A DNA stretch of 64,000 bases. Source: Polynucleobacter sp. GTDB taxonomy: Bacteria; Pseudomonadota; Gammaproteobacteria; Burkholderiales; Burkholderiaceae_D. The stretch is taken from contig JAIPCX010000001.1 in NCBI GenBank assembly GCA_021737945.1, positions 186,001 through 250,000 of the forward strand. Direction: 5' to 3'. The position numbers and the translations under genes are program-made. Of the stretch, positions 54,015 to 61,257 are shown in pieces. The notes beneath the pieces were generated by a model, which searched no databases, was not told the DNA's origin, and worked only from the letters and a program-made list of their open reading frames with translations. The stretch's first letter is position 1, and each line of letters begins with the position of its first letter.

Positions 54015-54341
54015 ATGAAAAATATTTTTATAGTAACGCTCTTTGCAATTTCTTTAACGCCTGCTTTTGCAGCTACCAGCATGAAGGCTACTGTCAATGG
54101 TATGGTCTGCGCCTTTTGTGCTCAAGGTATTGAGAAGCGCATTTCTAAAATGCCAGCAACTAAAGCTGTCTATGTTGATCTGAAAAAGAAAACTGTGGTC
54201 GTTGAACCTAAAGATGGAATGACTTTGGATCAGAAAGCAATCGTTGAAGAAGTCAAAGATGCAGGCTATGACATTGTTAAAGTAGAGTCAGTTGCAAAGT
54301 CTGTCGCTGAGATCAAAGCGGAATTGGTGGCCGACAAATGA
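54015..54341 (+). CDS. MerP-like periplasmic heavy-metal-binding protein
   Basis: 108 residues from ATG 54015. A signal peptide (KNIFIVTLFAISLTPAFA) precedes a ferredoxin-like HMA domain with the metal loop NGMVCAFCAQGIEK (MxCxxC). VDLKKKTVVVEP and VKDAGYDIVKVE complete the fold. Mercury MerP has the same size and export, but copper is equally likely next to CusF. It overlaps the membrane-protein gene by 4 bp, as merP and merT partners would be. Confidence 0.85.
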   Translation: MKNIFIVTLFAISLTPAFAATSMKATVNGMVCAFCAQGIEKRISKMPATKAVYVDLKKKTVVVEPKDGMTLDQKAIVEEVKDAGYDIVKVESVAKSVAEIKAELVADK

Positions 54342-54739
54342 TTACCGAAAAAATCATTGCGCCGAATAGCAATCTATTTACCAGCGTCCTTACTCTTTTT
54401 GCCAGTTCTAGTACGCTCATTTGTTGTGCCATACCAGCATTATTAGTAGCGCTAGGGGCTGGGGCTACCTTATCCACATTCATCTCAATATTTCCAAAGA
54501 TTGTGTGGGTTAGCGAGCATAAGGGTGAAGTTTTTATTTTTGCTGGAGTAATGCTAACCATCAGTGGTTACATGCAATGGCGGGGTAGATCGGCGCCGTG
54601 TCCAATTGACCCCGTTTTGCGCGATGCTTGTATGAGAACTCGCAAAGCTTCTTTGACAGTTTATTTGATAAGCCTATTGGTGTATTTAATTGGAGGATGG
54701 TTTGCTTTTGTGCAACCATTTATATCAAACGTTGATTAA
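54338..54739 (+). CDS. MerT-like three-TM membrane protein
   Basis: 133 residues. Hydrophobic segments are SSSTLICCAIPALLVALGAG, GEVFIFAGVMLTISGYM and LTVYLISLLVYLIGGWFAF. A Cys pair in TM1 and a cytoplasmic CPIDPVLRDAC loop parallel MerT, which moves Hg(II) inward from MerP. MerT spacing differs in detail. No merA or merR is present, so mercury detoxification is unlikely and another metal is probable. Its end overlaps a decayed HTH gene on the other strand. Confidence 0.65.
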   Translation: MITEKIIAPNSNLFTSVLTLFASSSTLICCAIPALLVALGAGATLSTFISIFPKIVWVSEHKGEVFIFAGVMLTISGYMQWRGRSAPCPIDPVLRDACMRTRKASLTVYLISLLVYLIGGWFAFVQPFISNVD

Positions 54740-54904
54740 ATGGCTCCGTCCGAACGCCTCAACATCAACCAGCCGGTTTTGCACTTGTCCAAGCAATTTC
54801 AGGAAAGATGGGCCAATTCCTTCTGACCTCCATCGTTCTAGTGTGGCTTCATTGATTGACCAACGGTTGGCTAATTATTTTTGATTTAGGCGTATCGTTC
54901 CCAT
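54725..54904 (-). pseudogene. Excisionase/AlpA-type HTH protein with early stop
   Basis: From ATG 54904 behind GGAAAG the frame reads MGTIRLNQK, then TAA (54875-54877), then LANRWSINEATLERWRSEGI, GPSFLKLLGQ and a RLVDVEAF ending. This is a complete ~58-residue HTH_17 protein apart from one nonsense codon, where GAA would give the family's QKELA. Such small proteins are excisionases or AlpA-type activators of mobile elements. No integrase is nearby. Confidence 0.75.
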
Positions 54905-55158
54905 CGATCTTTCCACTAGTATCGAAAGACACTGATGAATCCTTCTTTTCAGATGGAAGTCAACGAACAAAAAAATTAAGGGAAAGGTTTTTTGCGGTTG
55001 AAAGGATCGGAAGCCTGCGAAAGATTGCTGCCTGAACGGCGAATGGTCCAGAGTTCCGCAATGGTTCGATGCAATTGTAGTCAGATAGCGCGCGTCAGCG
55101 GGGCTCTTTCAGACGGGAATCGAACCCGGGTCCACACCCACCACCAATCGATAAAAAT

Positions 55159-55185
55159 GCCATCCGTTTTTTGGATGGCTTTTTT
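55159..55185 (+). terminator. Intrinsic terminator-like hairpin
   Basis: GCCATCC (55159-55165) pairs with GGATGGC (55173-55179), followed by six T. No intact gene lies directly upstream on this strand, so it is probably left over from an RNA gene or inserted element. Confidence 0.65.
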
Positions 55186-55233
55186 ATTGATTATTCGAAT
55201 TGACGGGAAACGAACACGCGGGACGCGGGGAGA

Positions 55234-55269
55234 GGCCAGGGTTTCGTCAAGCATTGCTTGACGCTGGCC
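55234..55269. repeat. Long imperfect inverted repeat
   Basis: GGCCAG ... CTGGCC outer arms (55234-55239, 55264-55269) enclose CGTCAAGCA and TGCTTGACG inner arms. The unpaired bases are GGTTT on one side only. The hairpin is not followed by a T run. Confidence 0.6.
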
Positions 55270-55305
55270 GAGCGGGCGAGCGATGCAACGCGAGCACCGG
55301 CTTAC

Positions 55306-55392
55306 GAGCCGATTCCCGCCGCCTCCACCAAATAAAAAGCCACCCTTGCGGTGGTTTTTTATTTGGGGGTTTGTGGTGATATCAACCCGCGG
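55306..55392 (+). repeat. Direct repeat, left copy (tmRNA-3'-end-like plus terminator)
   Basis: 87 bp. It begins GAGCCGATTCCCGCC then GCCTCCACCA, like the end of a betaproteobacterial tmRNA with CCA. Next comes the hairpin CCACC-CTTGC-GGTGG with a T run, and it ends at CAACCCGCGG. It differs from the right copy by six substitutions and one indel by manual alignment. Confidence 0.75.
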
Positions 55393-55493
55393 GACGCGAG
55401 TGTGTAGTTGGTATCCAAAGACTCACGGGCATCACGCCGGAAATGGTGGCGGGCCAACCTCTATTTGACCCGATAGACTGATTTTTGATCACC

Positions 55494-55682
55494 ATGCCCA
55501 AACCTGTTCGATCCCTTATCAAAGCTTGCGAGACCTGCAAAGTCGTGAGTTCAACTCTTTACCGGGTGGTGCAAGACGACACCGCTGCTTGGACCCTGAT
55601 TTGCCAAAAATGCCGGACCCAAGTGGAGCGACATCCCAGCTACCGCTACGGCGGCACATGGAAGGCCGACAAGCGGCACTAA
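55494..55682 (+). CDS. Small zinc-ribbon protein
   Basis: 62 residues from ATG 55494; 55485 is an alternative. Two CxxC pairs, ACETCKVV and LICQKCRTQ, about 23 residues apart suggest a structural zinc. RYGGTWKADKRH at the end is basic. I recall similar short proteins in betaproteobacteria but no function. It lies inside the repeat-flanked segment, 40 bp before the longest helicase frame. Confidence 0.6.
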   Translation: MPKPVRSLIKACETCKVVSSTLYRVVQDDTAAWTLICQKCRTQVERHPSYRYGGTWKADKRH

Positions 55683-55721
55683 TCGCACCCCACGCCACAG
55701 CAAGCAGCGACGTCTCCCTGA

Positions 55722-57815
55722 TTGATCAGGCCTAAGCTGCTTGGGGTAAGATTCTTTCCATTATCAAAACCGAGAGCGGTTACGTTCCCGGACCAAACCT
55801 TGCCTTGTCCTTTCCCCTTCCTTTTGGCTGACCAAGACCCCACCCCCACTGTCCCTTGCGCTGTTCAACAAGAGTTACGCCATGTGCGTGAACTCATGCA
55901 GCTTGAACAAAAGGAAGACCAAGCACAGTTCATACTCAAAAATGCCAGTGCCAGCATCAAGGAGCGCCGACGGCGTGGCTTAACCTGGTACCCCGTCACC
56001 ATTACCCAAGAAGACATCGGTTTTGGTGACAAAGTGGTCTTGGAGCTAGAGCGCCCTCCGCATCGGCAAGACCTGCACTTGTTTCAGGTAGGAAAAAATG
56101 CTTCGTTGTTCAGCAACGCGCTAGGCTACTCGGCAGGCGACCGACCTGCGCTAAGCGGCGTCGTGACTAGCGTGCGGCGCAACAAGCTGCTGCTGGCCAC
56201 CACCAAAGAAGTGCTTCCGGACTGGGTGCTGGATGGCAGCACGCTGGGCATTGACCTGACATTTGACGAGGTGAGTTACCGCGAGATGAACCAGGCCCTG
56301 AGTGCGGTCATGCTTGCTCAAGGCAACCGCTTGGCTGAACTGCGCGACGTGCTGCTGGGCGCCCGGAAGGCCACCTTTCGCAAGCAAAAAGCTGACGATC
56401 TGTTTTATCCCAGTACGCTCAACGACTCGCAGCTAGTGGCAGTGCGCCATGTAATCTCGGCTCAAGACGTGGCCATCATCCACGGCCCGCCCGGAACGGG
56501 CAAAACCACCACACTGGTGCAGGCCATCATGGAAACCATTCGGCGTGAGCGGCACGTGCTGGTATGTGCCCCCTCCAACACCGCCGTGGACCTGCTGACT
56601 GAAAAGCTGGCCGAGCGCGGTGTCAACGTGATCCGCATGGGCAACCCCAGCCGTGTGTCTGACCTGCTGCTCAAGCACACACTCGATGCCGGTGTGATGG
56701 CCCATCCCAGCTACAGCAAGATGCATGCGATGCGCCAAACCGCTGAGCAGTACCGTGAAACCGCCAATGAGCATGTGCGCCATTTCGACTTCGAGGAACG
56801 ACAGCACCGTCATTGGCTTAGGGAAGAAGCGCGCACGCTGCGCCAAGCCGCCGACGATTTGGAGCGCTTCATTTCCGAGGACGTGCTCGAATCAGTCCAA
56901 GTCATCACCTGCACGCTGGTGGGCGCCAGCAACCGCAACATTCGCCACCTGAACTTTGAGACCGTCTTCATTGACGAAGCCGCTCAGGCCTTGGAGCCGG
57001 GTTGCTGGATTCCCATTGCCAAGGGCCAGCGCATTGTTCTGGCGGGCGATCACCACCAGCTGCCGCCCACGGTGAAAAGCGAAAAAGCGGCTCGTGAAGG
57101 CTTGCGCGAAACCCTTTTTGAAAAATGCATTCAGCGGCAGCCGGAGACGGCACGCATGTTGACCATGCAATACCGCATGCACGCGCGCATCATGGGGTTT
57201 AGCTCCGAGAAGTTCTATGGCGGCCAACTGGTGCCCCACGAAAGCGTGCGTCACGCTGGCTTGGAGGCCTACGACCTGCGTTTTGCACCTGATCTGCCCG
57301 TGGAATTCATCGACACCGCTGGCTGTGGCTTTTCAGAGGTCGCCATTCCCGAAAGCCGTTCAATGGCCAATCCCGATGAAGCCCACTTGTTGCTAGAGCG
57401 CCTCGCGCAGCTGCTTGCGCCCTACGACTCATCAGAACACGATGAACACCTACATAATCCGCTGACCATTGGCGTGATTGCACCTTACCGCGCCCAAATC
57501 AATTATTTGAAAGAAGCTATCGAAGACAGCGCTGTGCTCAACGACTTGCTGCTGCAACGCAAGCTCAGCGTGGGCACCGTCGATTCGTTTCAGGGCCAAG
57601 AGCGAGACATCATTGCCATCACATTGACACGCAGCAACCCCCAAGGCGAGATCGGCTTCCTCTCCGACATCCGACGCATGAACGTGGGCATGACCCGTGC
57701 CCGGCGGAAGCTGTTGCTAGTCGGCGATTCGTCCACGCTTTGTTGCCATCCGTTTTTTGTGGACTTGCTGGCCCATGTGAAGAGCATAGGGGGCTATTTC
57801 CAGCGCGAGCACTGA
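55722..57815 (+). CDS. SF1 helicase, DNA2/IGHMBP2-UPF1-like
   Basis: Up to 697 residues from TTG 55722. GTG 55884 or ATG 55896 is a more likely start, because family similarity begins at RELMQLEQKEDQAQF. Motif I is IIHGPPGTGKTTTLV, II VFIDEAAQALEPG, III VLAGDHHQLPPTV, IV MLTMQYRMH, V VGTVDSFQGQERDI and VI NVGMTRARRKLLLVGD. An N-terminal OB/stalk region resembles IGHMBP2. It would unwind DNA or RNA 5' to 3'. Such stand-alone helicases occur both in housekeeping and in defence loci; flanking repeats mark this copy as mobile. Confidence 0.85.
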   Translation: MIRPKLLGVRFFPLSKPRAVTFPDQTLPCPFPFLLADQDPTPTVPCAVQQELRHVRELMQLEQKEDQAQFILKNASASIKERRRRGLTWYPVTITQEDIGFGDKVVLELERPPHRQDLHLFQVGKNASLFSNALGYSAGDRPALSGVVTSVRRNKLLLATTKEVLPDWVLDGSTLGIDLTFDEVSYREMNQALSAVMLAQGNRLAELRDVLLGARKATFRKQKADDLFYPSTLNDSQLVAVRHVISAQDVAIIHGPPGTGKTTTLVQAIMETIRRERHVLVCAPSNTAVDLLTEKLAERGVNVIRMGNPSRVSDLLLKHTLDAGVMAHPSYSKMHAMRQTAEQYRETANEHVRHFDFEERQHRHWLREEARTLRQAADDLERFISEDVLESVQVITCTLVGASNRNIRHLNFETVFIDEAAQALEPGCWIPIAKGQRIVLAGDHHQLPPTVKSEKAAREGLRETLFEKCIQRQPETARMLTMQYRMHARIMGFSSEKFYGGQLVPHESVRHAGLEAYDLRFAPDLPVEFIDTAGCGFSEVAIPESRSMANPDEAHLLLERLAQLLAPYDSSEHDEHLHNPLTIGVIAPYRAQINYLKEAIEDSAVLNDLLLQRKLSVGTVDSFQGQERDIIAITLTRSNPQGEIGFLSDIRRMNVGMTRARRKLLLVGDSSTLCCHPFFVDLLAHVKSIGGYFQREH

Positions 57816-57820
57816 CTTAG

Positions 57821-57906
57821 GAGCCGATTCCCGCCCCCTGCAACAAATAAAAGACCACCCTTGCGGTGGTTTCTTATTTGGGGGTTTGTGGTGATTCAAC
57901 CCGCGG
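57821..57906 (+). repeat. Direct repeat, right copy
   Basis: 86 bp matching 55306-55392. The CCACCA of the left copy reads CAACA here, so this copy is the more diverged from an RNA 3' end. Its hairpin CCACC-CTTGC-GGTGG lies 40 bp after the helicase stop and may serve as its terminator. Confidence 0.75.
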
Positions 57907-57970
57907 CCGAGCGTGCAAGCCAACTTAGGCGGAAATGCTCACAAATTGAAATTTTCTTTACATGAGCACA

Positions 57971-58008
57971 ACTATATGCCCAAATTTGTAGAAATTTGGG
58001 CATATAGT
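57971..58008. promoter_or_regulatory. Perfect 38-bp inverted repeat before the fic gene
   Basis: Arms of 17 bp, ACTATATGCCCAAATTT (57971-57987) and its reverse complement (57992-58008), surround the spacer GTAG. It ends 17 bp before ATG 58026. No TTG-type -35 is clear, but TATAGT within the right arm could be a -10. It is probably an operator. Confidence 0.75.
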
Positions 58009-58025
58009 GAGTATGATAAGTACCA

Positions 58026-59105
58026 ATGAATGAACTAACTACCCTTGAAAACCTGGATGCCCGGCGATTTGAAACGCCCGCCATCTTAAAGTTGCTCGCC
58101 AGCAGCAGCCGCAAGCTGGCTGAGTTGAAGGGCATCGCGGCATCAATTCCCAATCAAGGCATTCTGATTAACACCTTGGGCTTGCAGGAGGCCAAAGACA
58201 GCTCCGAGATCGAAAATATCGTCACCACGCACGATGAACTGTTCAAAGATGAGGTACTTCCGGAAACGTTTACCAATCCGGCAGCCAAGGAAGTGCTGCG
58301 TTACCGACAAGCCTTAAGGGTGGGATTTGAACTGGTCCGCCAATCAGGACTACTGACATCGAACAACATTATTAAGATCCAAGGCGAGCTAGAGCGCAAC
58401 AATGCAGGCTTTAGAAAATTGCCGGGCACAGCGCTCAAAGATGGTTCGGGTCGCACGGTATATACGCCTCCGCAAGATCTAGAAGAAATCAAATCTCTTA
58501 TGAGAGATCTTGAACGCTTTATTAACGAGCCTGATTTGTTTGATGCTGACCCGCTAATCAAGATGGCACTGATACACCATCAGTTCGAGTCGATTCATCC
58601 ATTCTATGACGGCAATGGCCGAACAGGGCGAATCGTCAATGTGCTTTACTTGGTTAAGGAGGGGCTGCTTGACATCCCGGTGCTCTACCTTAGCCAGCAT
58701 ATCGTGCGCAACAAGCGTGCTTATTACGACTTGCTGCAACGCGTACGTATTGATGACGTCTGGGAGGATTGGGTGATTTACATGCTGGAAGCGGTGGAAA
58801 TGACAGCAGGCCGCACATTACTTACAGTGCAAGCGATCAAAACGGCTTTGATGGACTACAAGCATCGCATCCGTGATCAGCACAAATTTTATAGTCAGGA
58901 TTTGATCAACAATTTGTTCAGTCACCCGTACACCAAAATTGAATTCTTACAGCGAGATCTGAAGGTGTCGCGGATGACGGCAACACGCTATCTCGACGCG
59001 CTGAGCGATACAGGCTTTTTGATCAAACGAAAAATCGGACGAGGAAATTACTACGTCAACGTAGCACTGAATCAAATATTACTAAATCAACATAGCGTCA
59101 CATGA
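58026..59105 (+). CDS. Fic family protein, class II, with C-terminal winged helix
   Basis: 359 residues. The Fic loop is HPFYDGNGRTGR from H191, complete for AMP transfer. The inhibitory helix motif SSEIEN at 59-64 (S-x3-E-N) lies N-terminal, so this is a class II enzyme able to restrain itself. The last ~100 residues contain a winged helix (IEFLQRDLKVSRMTATRYLD, ALSDTGFLIKRKIGRGNYYV) that could bind DNA. Fic proteins AMPylate target proteins. The target is unknown. The palindrome immediately upstream suggests autoregulation by the winged helix. Confidence 0.9.
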   Translation: MNELTTLENLDARRFETPAILKLLASSSRKLAELKGIAASIPNQGILINTLGLQEAKDSSEIENIVTTHDELFKDEVLPETFTNPAAKEVLRYRQALRVGFELVRQSGLLTSNNIIKIQGELERNNAGFRKLPGTALKDGSGRTVYTPPQDLEEIKSLMRDLERFINEPDLFDADPLIKMALIHHQFESIHPFYDGNGRTGRIVNVLYLVKEGLLDIPVLYLSQHIVRNKRAYYDLLQRVRIDDVWEDWVIYMLEAVEMTAGRTLLTVQAIKTALMDYKHRIRDQHKFYSQDLINNLFSHPYTKIEFLQRDLKVSRMTATRYLDALSDTGFLIKRKIGRGNYYVNVALNQILLNQHSVT

Positions 59106-59194
59106 CAGAAAAGTGTCTTGAAAAGCAGATGCCGGTCTAGGCCCGCTTATCACTCAAATATGGCGCAGACAACTATTGGAAATTTGACAAAGCC

Positions 59195-59220
59195 AAAGAC
59201 CACCCTTGCGGTGGTCTTTT
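59195..59220 (+). terminator. Intrinsic terminator between fic and acyl-CoA dehydrogenase
   Basis: AAAGACCACC (59195-59204) and GGTGGTCTTT pair around CTTGC, with four T at the end. A-run before and T-run after make it bidirectional, suiting the convergent genes. The same CCACC-CTTGC-GGTGG core is in both direct repeats. Confidence 0.85.
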
Positions 59221-59248
59221 AGCAAGCGTGAAAATATTTCTGCTGCCT

Positions 59249-60412
59249 TTACGCTTTTCCGCTAGCGATTTTCTTAGCCATACTCCAGCGATGCACTTCG
59301 CTCGGGCCGTCATAAATACGAAATGCACGCATGTCGGTGAAGATACGCATCACGGGTGTCTCACCTGTTACGCCCATGCCGCCCATGATCTGCACGCAGC
59401 GATCCACCACGCGCCATTCGGCTTCAGAGCACACGACTTTGGCGCGACTTGATTCAAACGCACCCTTCTCACCATTGTCCAACAACCAAGCGGTATGCAG
59501 GATGTGCAGTCGTGACGTTATGAGATCCATGTCGTTATCAGCAATCATAAAGCCCACGCCTTCATGCTCGACCAATGGCTTGCCGAACGCTTCACGCTTA
59601 CGTACATAGTCCAGCGCAACTTCGTGCGCGCGTCGTGCCTGCCCTAGCCAACGCATGCAATGGGTCAGGCGCGCTGGAGCAAGACGTATTTGTGCATAAC
59701 GAAAGCCTTTGCCGATCTCACCCAACACATCGCTCGCGGGTACACGAAGATTATGAAATTCGACCACGCCATGCCCACCAGAAAAACAGCGATCCATCGC
59801 ATCGAGGTTACGTACGAGCTTGATCTCAGGACGATCCATATCGGAGAGGAACATCGTCGCTGTTCCGTCCTCCATGCGCGCCATGATGATCGCGTAAGTC
59901 GAACCTTCTGCACCCGTGATTAACCATTTACGACCGTTGATGACATAGTGATCACCATCACGCACAGCGGTGGTGTTTAACATGCTCGGATCGGCGCCTG
60001 CACCGGGTGAAGGTTCAGTCATACAGAAGCAAGAGCGTGTATGACCTTGTACTTGCGGACTCAACCAACGCGATTTTTGAGCAGGTGTCGCGACCTCTTC
60101 CATCAAGTGAATATTGCCTTCATCAGGCGCATGAATATTCATCGCAGTGGGGCCTAACCAAGAATAACCCGCTTCTTCGAACACGACGGCTTTCTCGACG
60201 TGAGTCAACCCTAGGCCACCCAATTCGGTCGACGCATGCGGCGTAAGCAAACCCGCTGCACGCGCACGAGAAACCAGCTCAGCTCGCAACTCAGGATGCG
60301 GGCCATGACTATCTTGACGTGGATCGTTCTCAAGCGGTATCACTTGCTCAGCGATAAATTGCTTAGTTTTATCGCGCAGCTCTTTTGCTCTCGGTGAAAG
60401 GGAAAAATCCAT
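59249..60412 (-). CDS. Acyl-CoA dehydrogenase, ACAD10/11-like
   Basis: 387 residues, full family length. FAD and substrate segments are CFCMTEPSPGAGADPS, INGRKWLITGA and RKREAFGKPLVEHEG. The C-terminal catalytic segment reads FRIYDGPSEVHRWSMAKK, with Asp where short- and medium-chain enzymes have Glu, as in ACAD10/11-type enzymes. It oxidises an acyl-CoA at the alpha-beta bond. It follows the GntR and ThDP-enzyme genes on the same strand. Confidence 0.9.
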   Translation of the reverse strand: MDFSLSPRAKELRDKTKQFIAEQVIPLENDPRQDSHGPHPELRAELVSRARAAGLLTPHASTELGGLGLTHVEKAVVFEEAGYSWLGPTAMNIHAPDEGNIHLMEEVATPAQKSRWLSPQVQGHTRSCFCMTEPSPGAGADPSMLNTTAVRDGDHYVINGRKWLITGAEGSTYAIIMARMEDGTATMFLSDMDRPEIKLVRNLDAMDRCFSGGHGVVEFHNLRVPASDVLGEIGKGFRYAQIRLAPARLTHCMRWLGQARRAHEVALDYVRKREAFGKPLVEHEGVGFMIADNDMDLITSRLHILHTAWLLDNGEKGAFESSRAKVVCSEAEWRVVDRCVQIMGGMGVTGETPVMRIFTDMRAFRIYDGPSEVHRWSMAKKIASGKA

Positions 60413-60510
60413 GTCGTTTATCGTTTACTTTAGAAGATGAAAGAAAAAAATTTATGAATACTGAATGCGCTGGTTTCTAGGTTCTTACACACACGCTCTG
60501 TGAAAACAAA

Positions 60511-61188
60511 TCAAGCAGCACTCTCCGAACCCAGCTGGTCACCTAAGCGCTCAATCATGAAATCGGCAGCTTGATCGAGATGTCGCCGAGCCGCTAGCTC
60601 TGCACCCACGCCATCACCACTAGCGACGAGCTTGAACAAGGCTTCATGTTCATCCCAGATATCGCGTGGCTTGTCGGCAGAAAGTAAAACGGAACCCATC
60701 ACTCGCTGGGCGTTTACCCATTGCATCTCCATAGCGGGACCGATCAAGGGATTGTCCGCAAGTTCGTATATAAACATGTGAAATGCCATATCAGCACTAA
60801 TCATGGCGCTGACAGAACCTCTCATAAGCGCATCGCGACCAACAGTTAGTAATTGTTCGCCACGAGCCTTTGCCTTCGTTGTGAAATTTTCGGCAGCCTT
60901 ACGAAAAGCCAGCCCTTCGATCACTGAGCGCATCTCGTACATCTTACGCACGAACTGTGGATCCATGGGGGCTACCAGTAAACCACGGCCGGGCGCATCG
61001 ATTAGCACGCCCTGATTCTTCAACAAGACCAACGCTTGCTGAACAGGCTGTCGTGAAACGCCGAGTTCTTGAGCAATCTGCTCTTGAATAATGCGCTCGC
61101 CAGTGCGCAGCTTGCCCTCTGCAATCTCAGCAAGAATCGCTTTGTGGACTTGTTCTACTAATGTGGGTTGGGATTCAAGAATTTTCAT
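60511..61188 (-). CDS. GntR/FCD transcriptional regulator
   Basis: 225 residues. The winged helix reads IQEQIAQELGVSRQPVQQAL, and the FCD effector domain follows with MYEMRSVIEGLAFRKAAENF, MISADMAFHMFIYEL and DEHEALFKLVASGDG. Conserved Asp/His residues in these segments would bind a metal and a carboxylate ligand. It probably responds to the substrate or CoA ester of the neighbouring pathway. It lies between the ThDP enzyme and the dehydrogenase. Confidence 0.88.
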   Translation of the reverse strand: MKILESQPTLVEQVHKAILAEIAEGKLRTGERIIQEQIAQELGVSRQPVQQALVLLKNQGVLIDAPGRGLLVAPMDPQFVRKMYEMRSVIEGLAFRKAAENFTTKAKARGEQLLTVGRDALMRGSVSAMISADMAFHMFIYELADNPLIGPAMEMQWVNAQRVMGSVLLSADKPRDIWDEHEALFKLVASGDGVGAELAARRHLDQAADFMIERLGDQLGSESAA

Positions 61189-61257
61189 CGAGATCGCTAT
61201 TTTTTAGATTTTCAAATTACCCATAATACAAATAGTTACACGCCAATGATACGCGAA

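Larger units (their letters stand above)
54905..55493. other. Non-coding gap with tRNA/tmRNA-like debris
   Basis: About 590 bp with no supported gene. At 55112-55133 the minus strand reads GGACCCGGGTTCGATTCCCG, a T-arm-like piece without the rest of a tRNA. A terminator (55159-55185), a long hairpin (55234-55269) and the first of two direct repeats (55306-55392) follow. It looks like repeated insertion and excision at an RNA gene end. Confidence 0.5.

Noticed and set aside
54015-54739. Mercury resistance operon
   Set aside because: MerP- and MerT-like genes are present but merA and merR are not, and the Cys spacing in the membrane protein differs, so a mercury assignment is not supported.
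55108-55135. Possible tRNA gene on the minus strand
   Set aside because: Only a T-arm-like piece is present; no D-arm, anticodon arm or paired acceptor stem can be drawn.
54992-55261. 89-residue plus-strand frame
   Set aside because: It runs through a tRNA-like antisense T-arm and a terminator; DGNRTRV is the usual artefact of translating such DNA.
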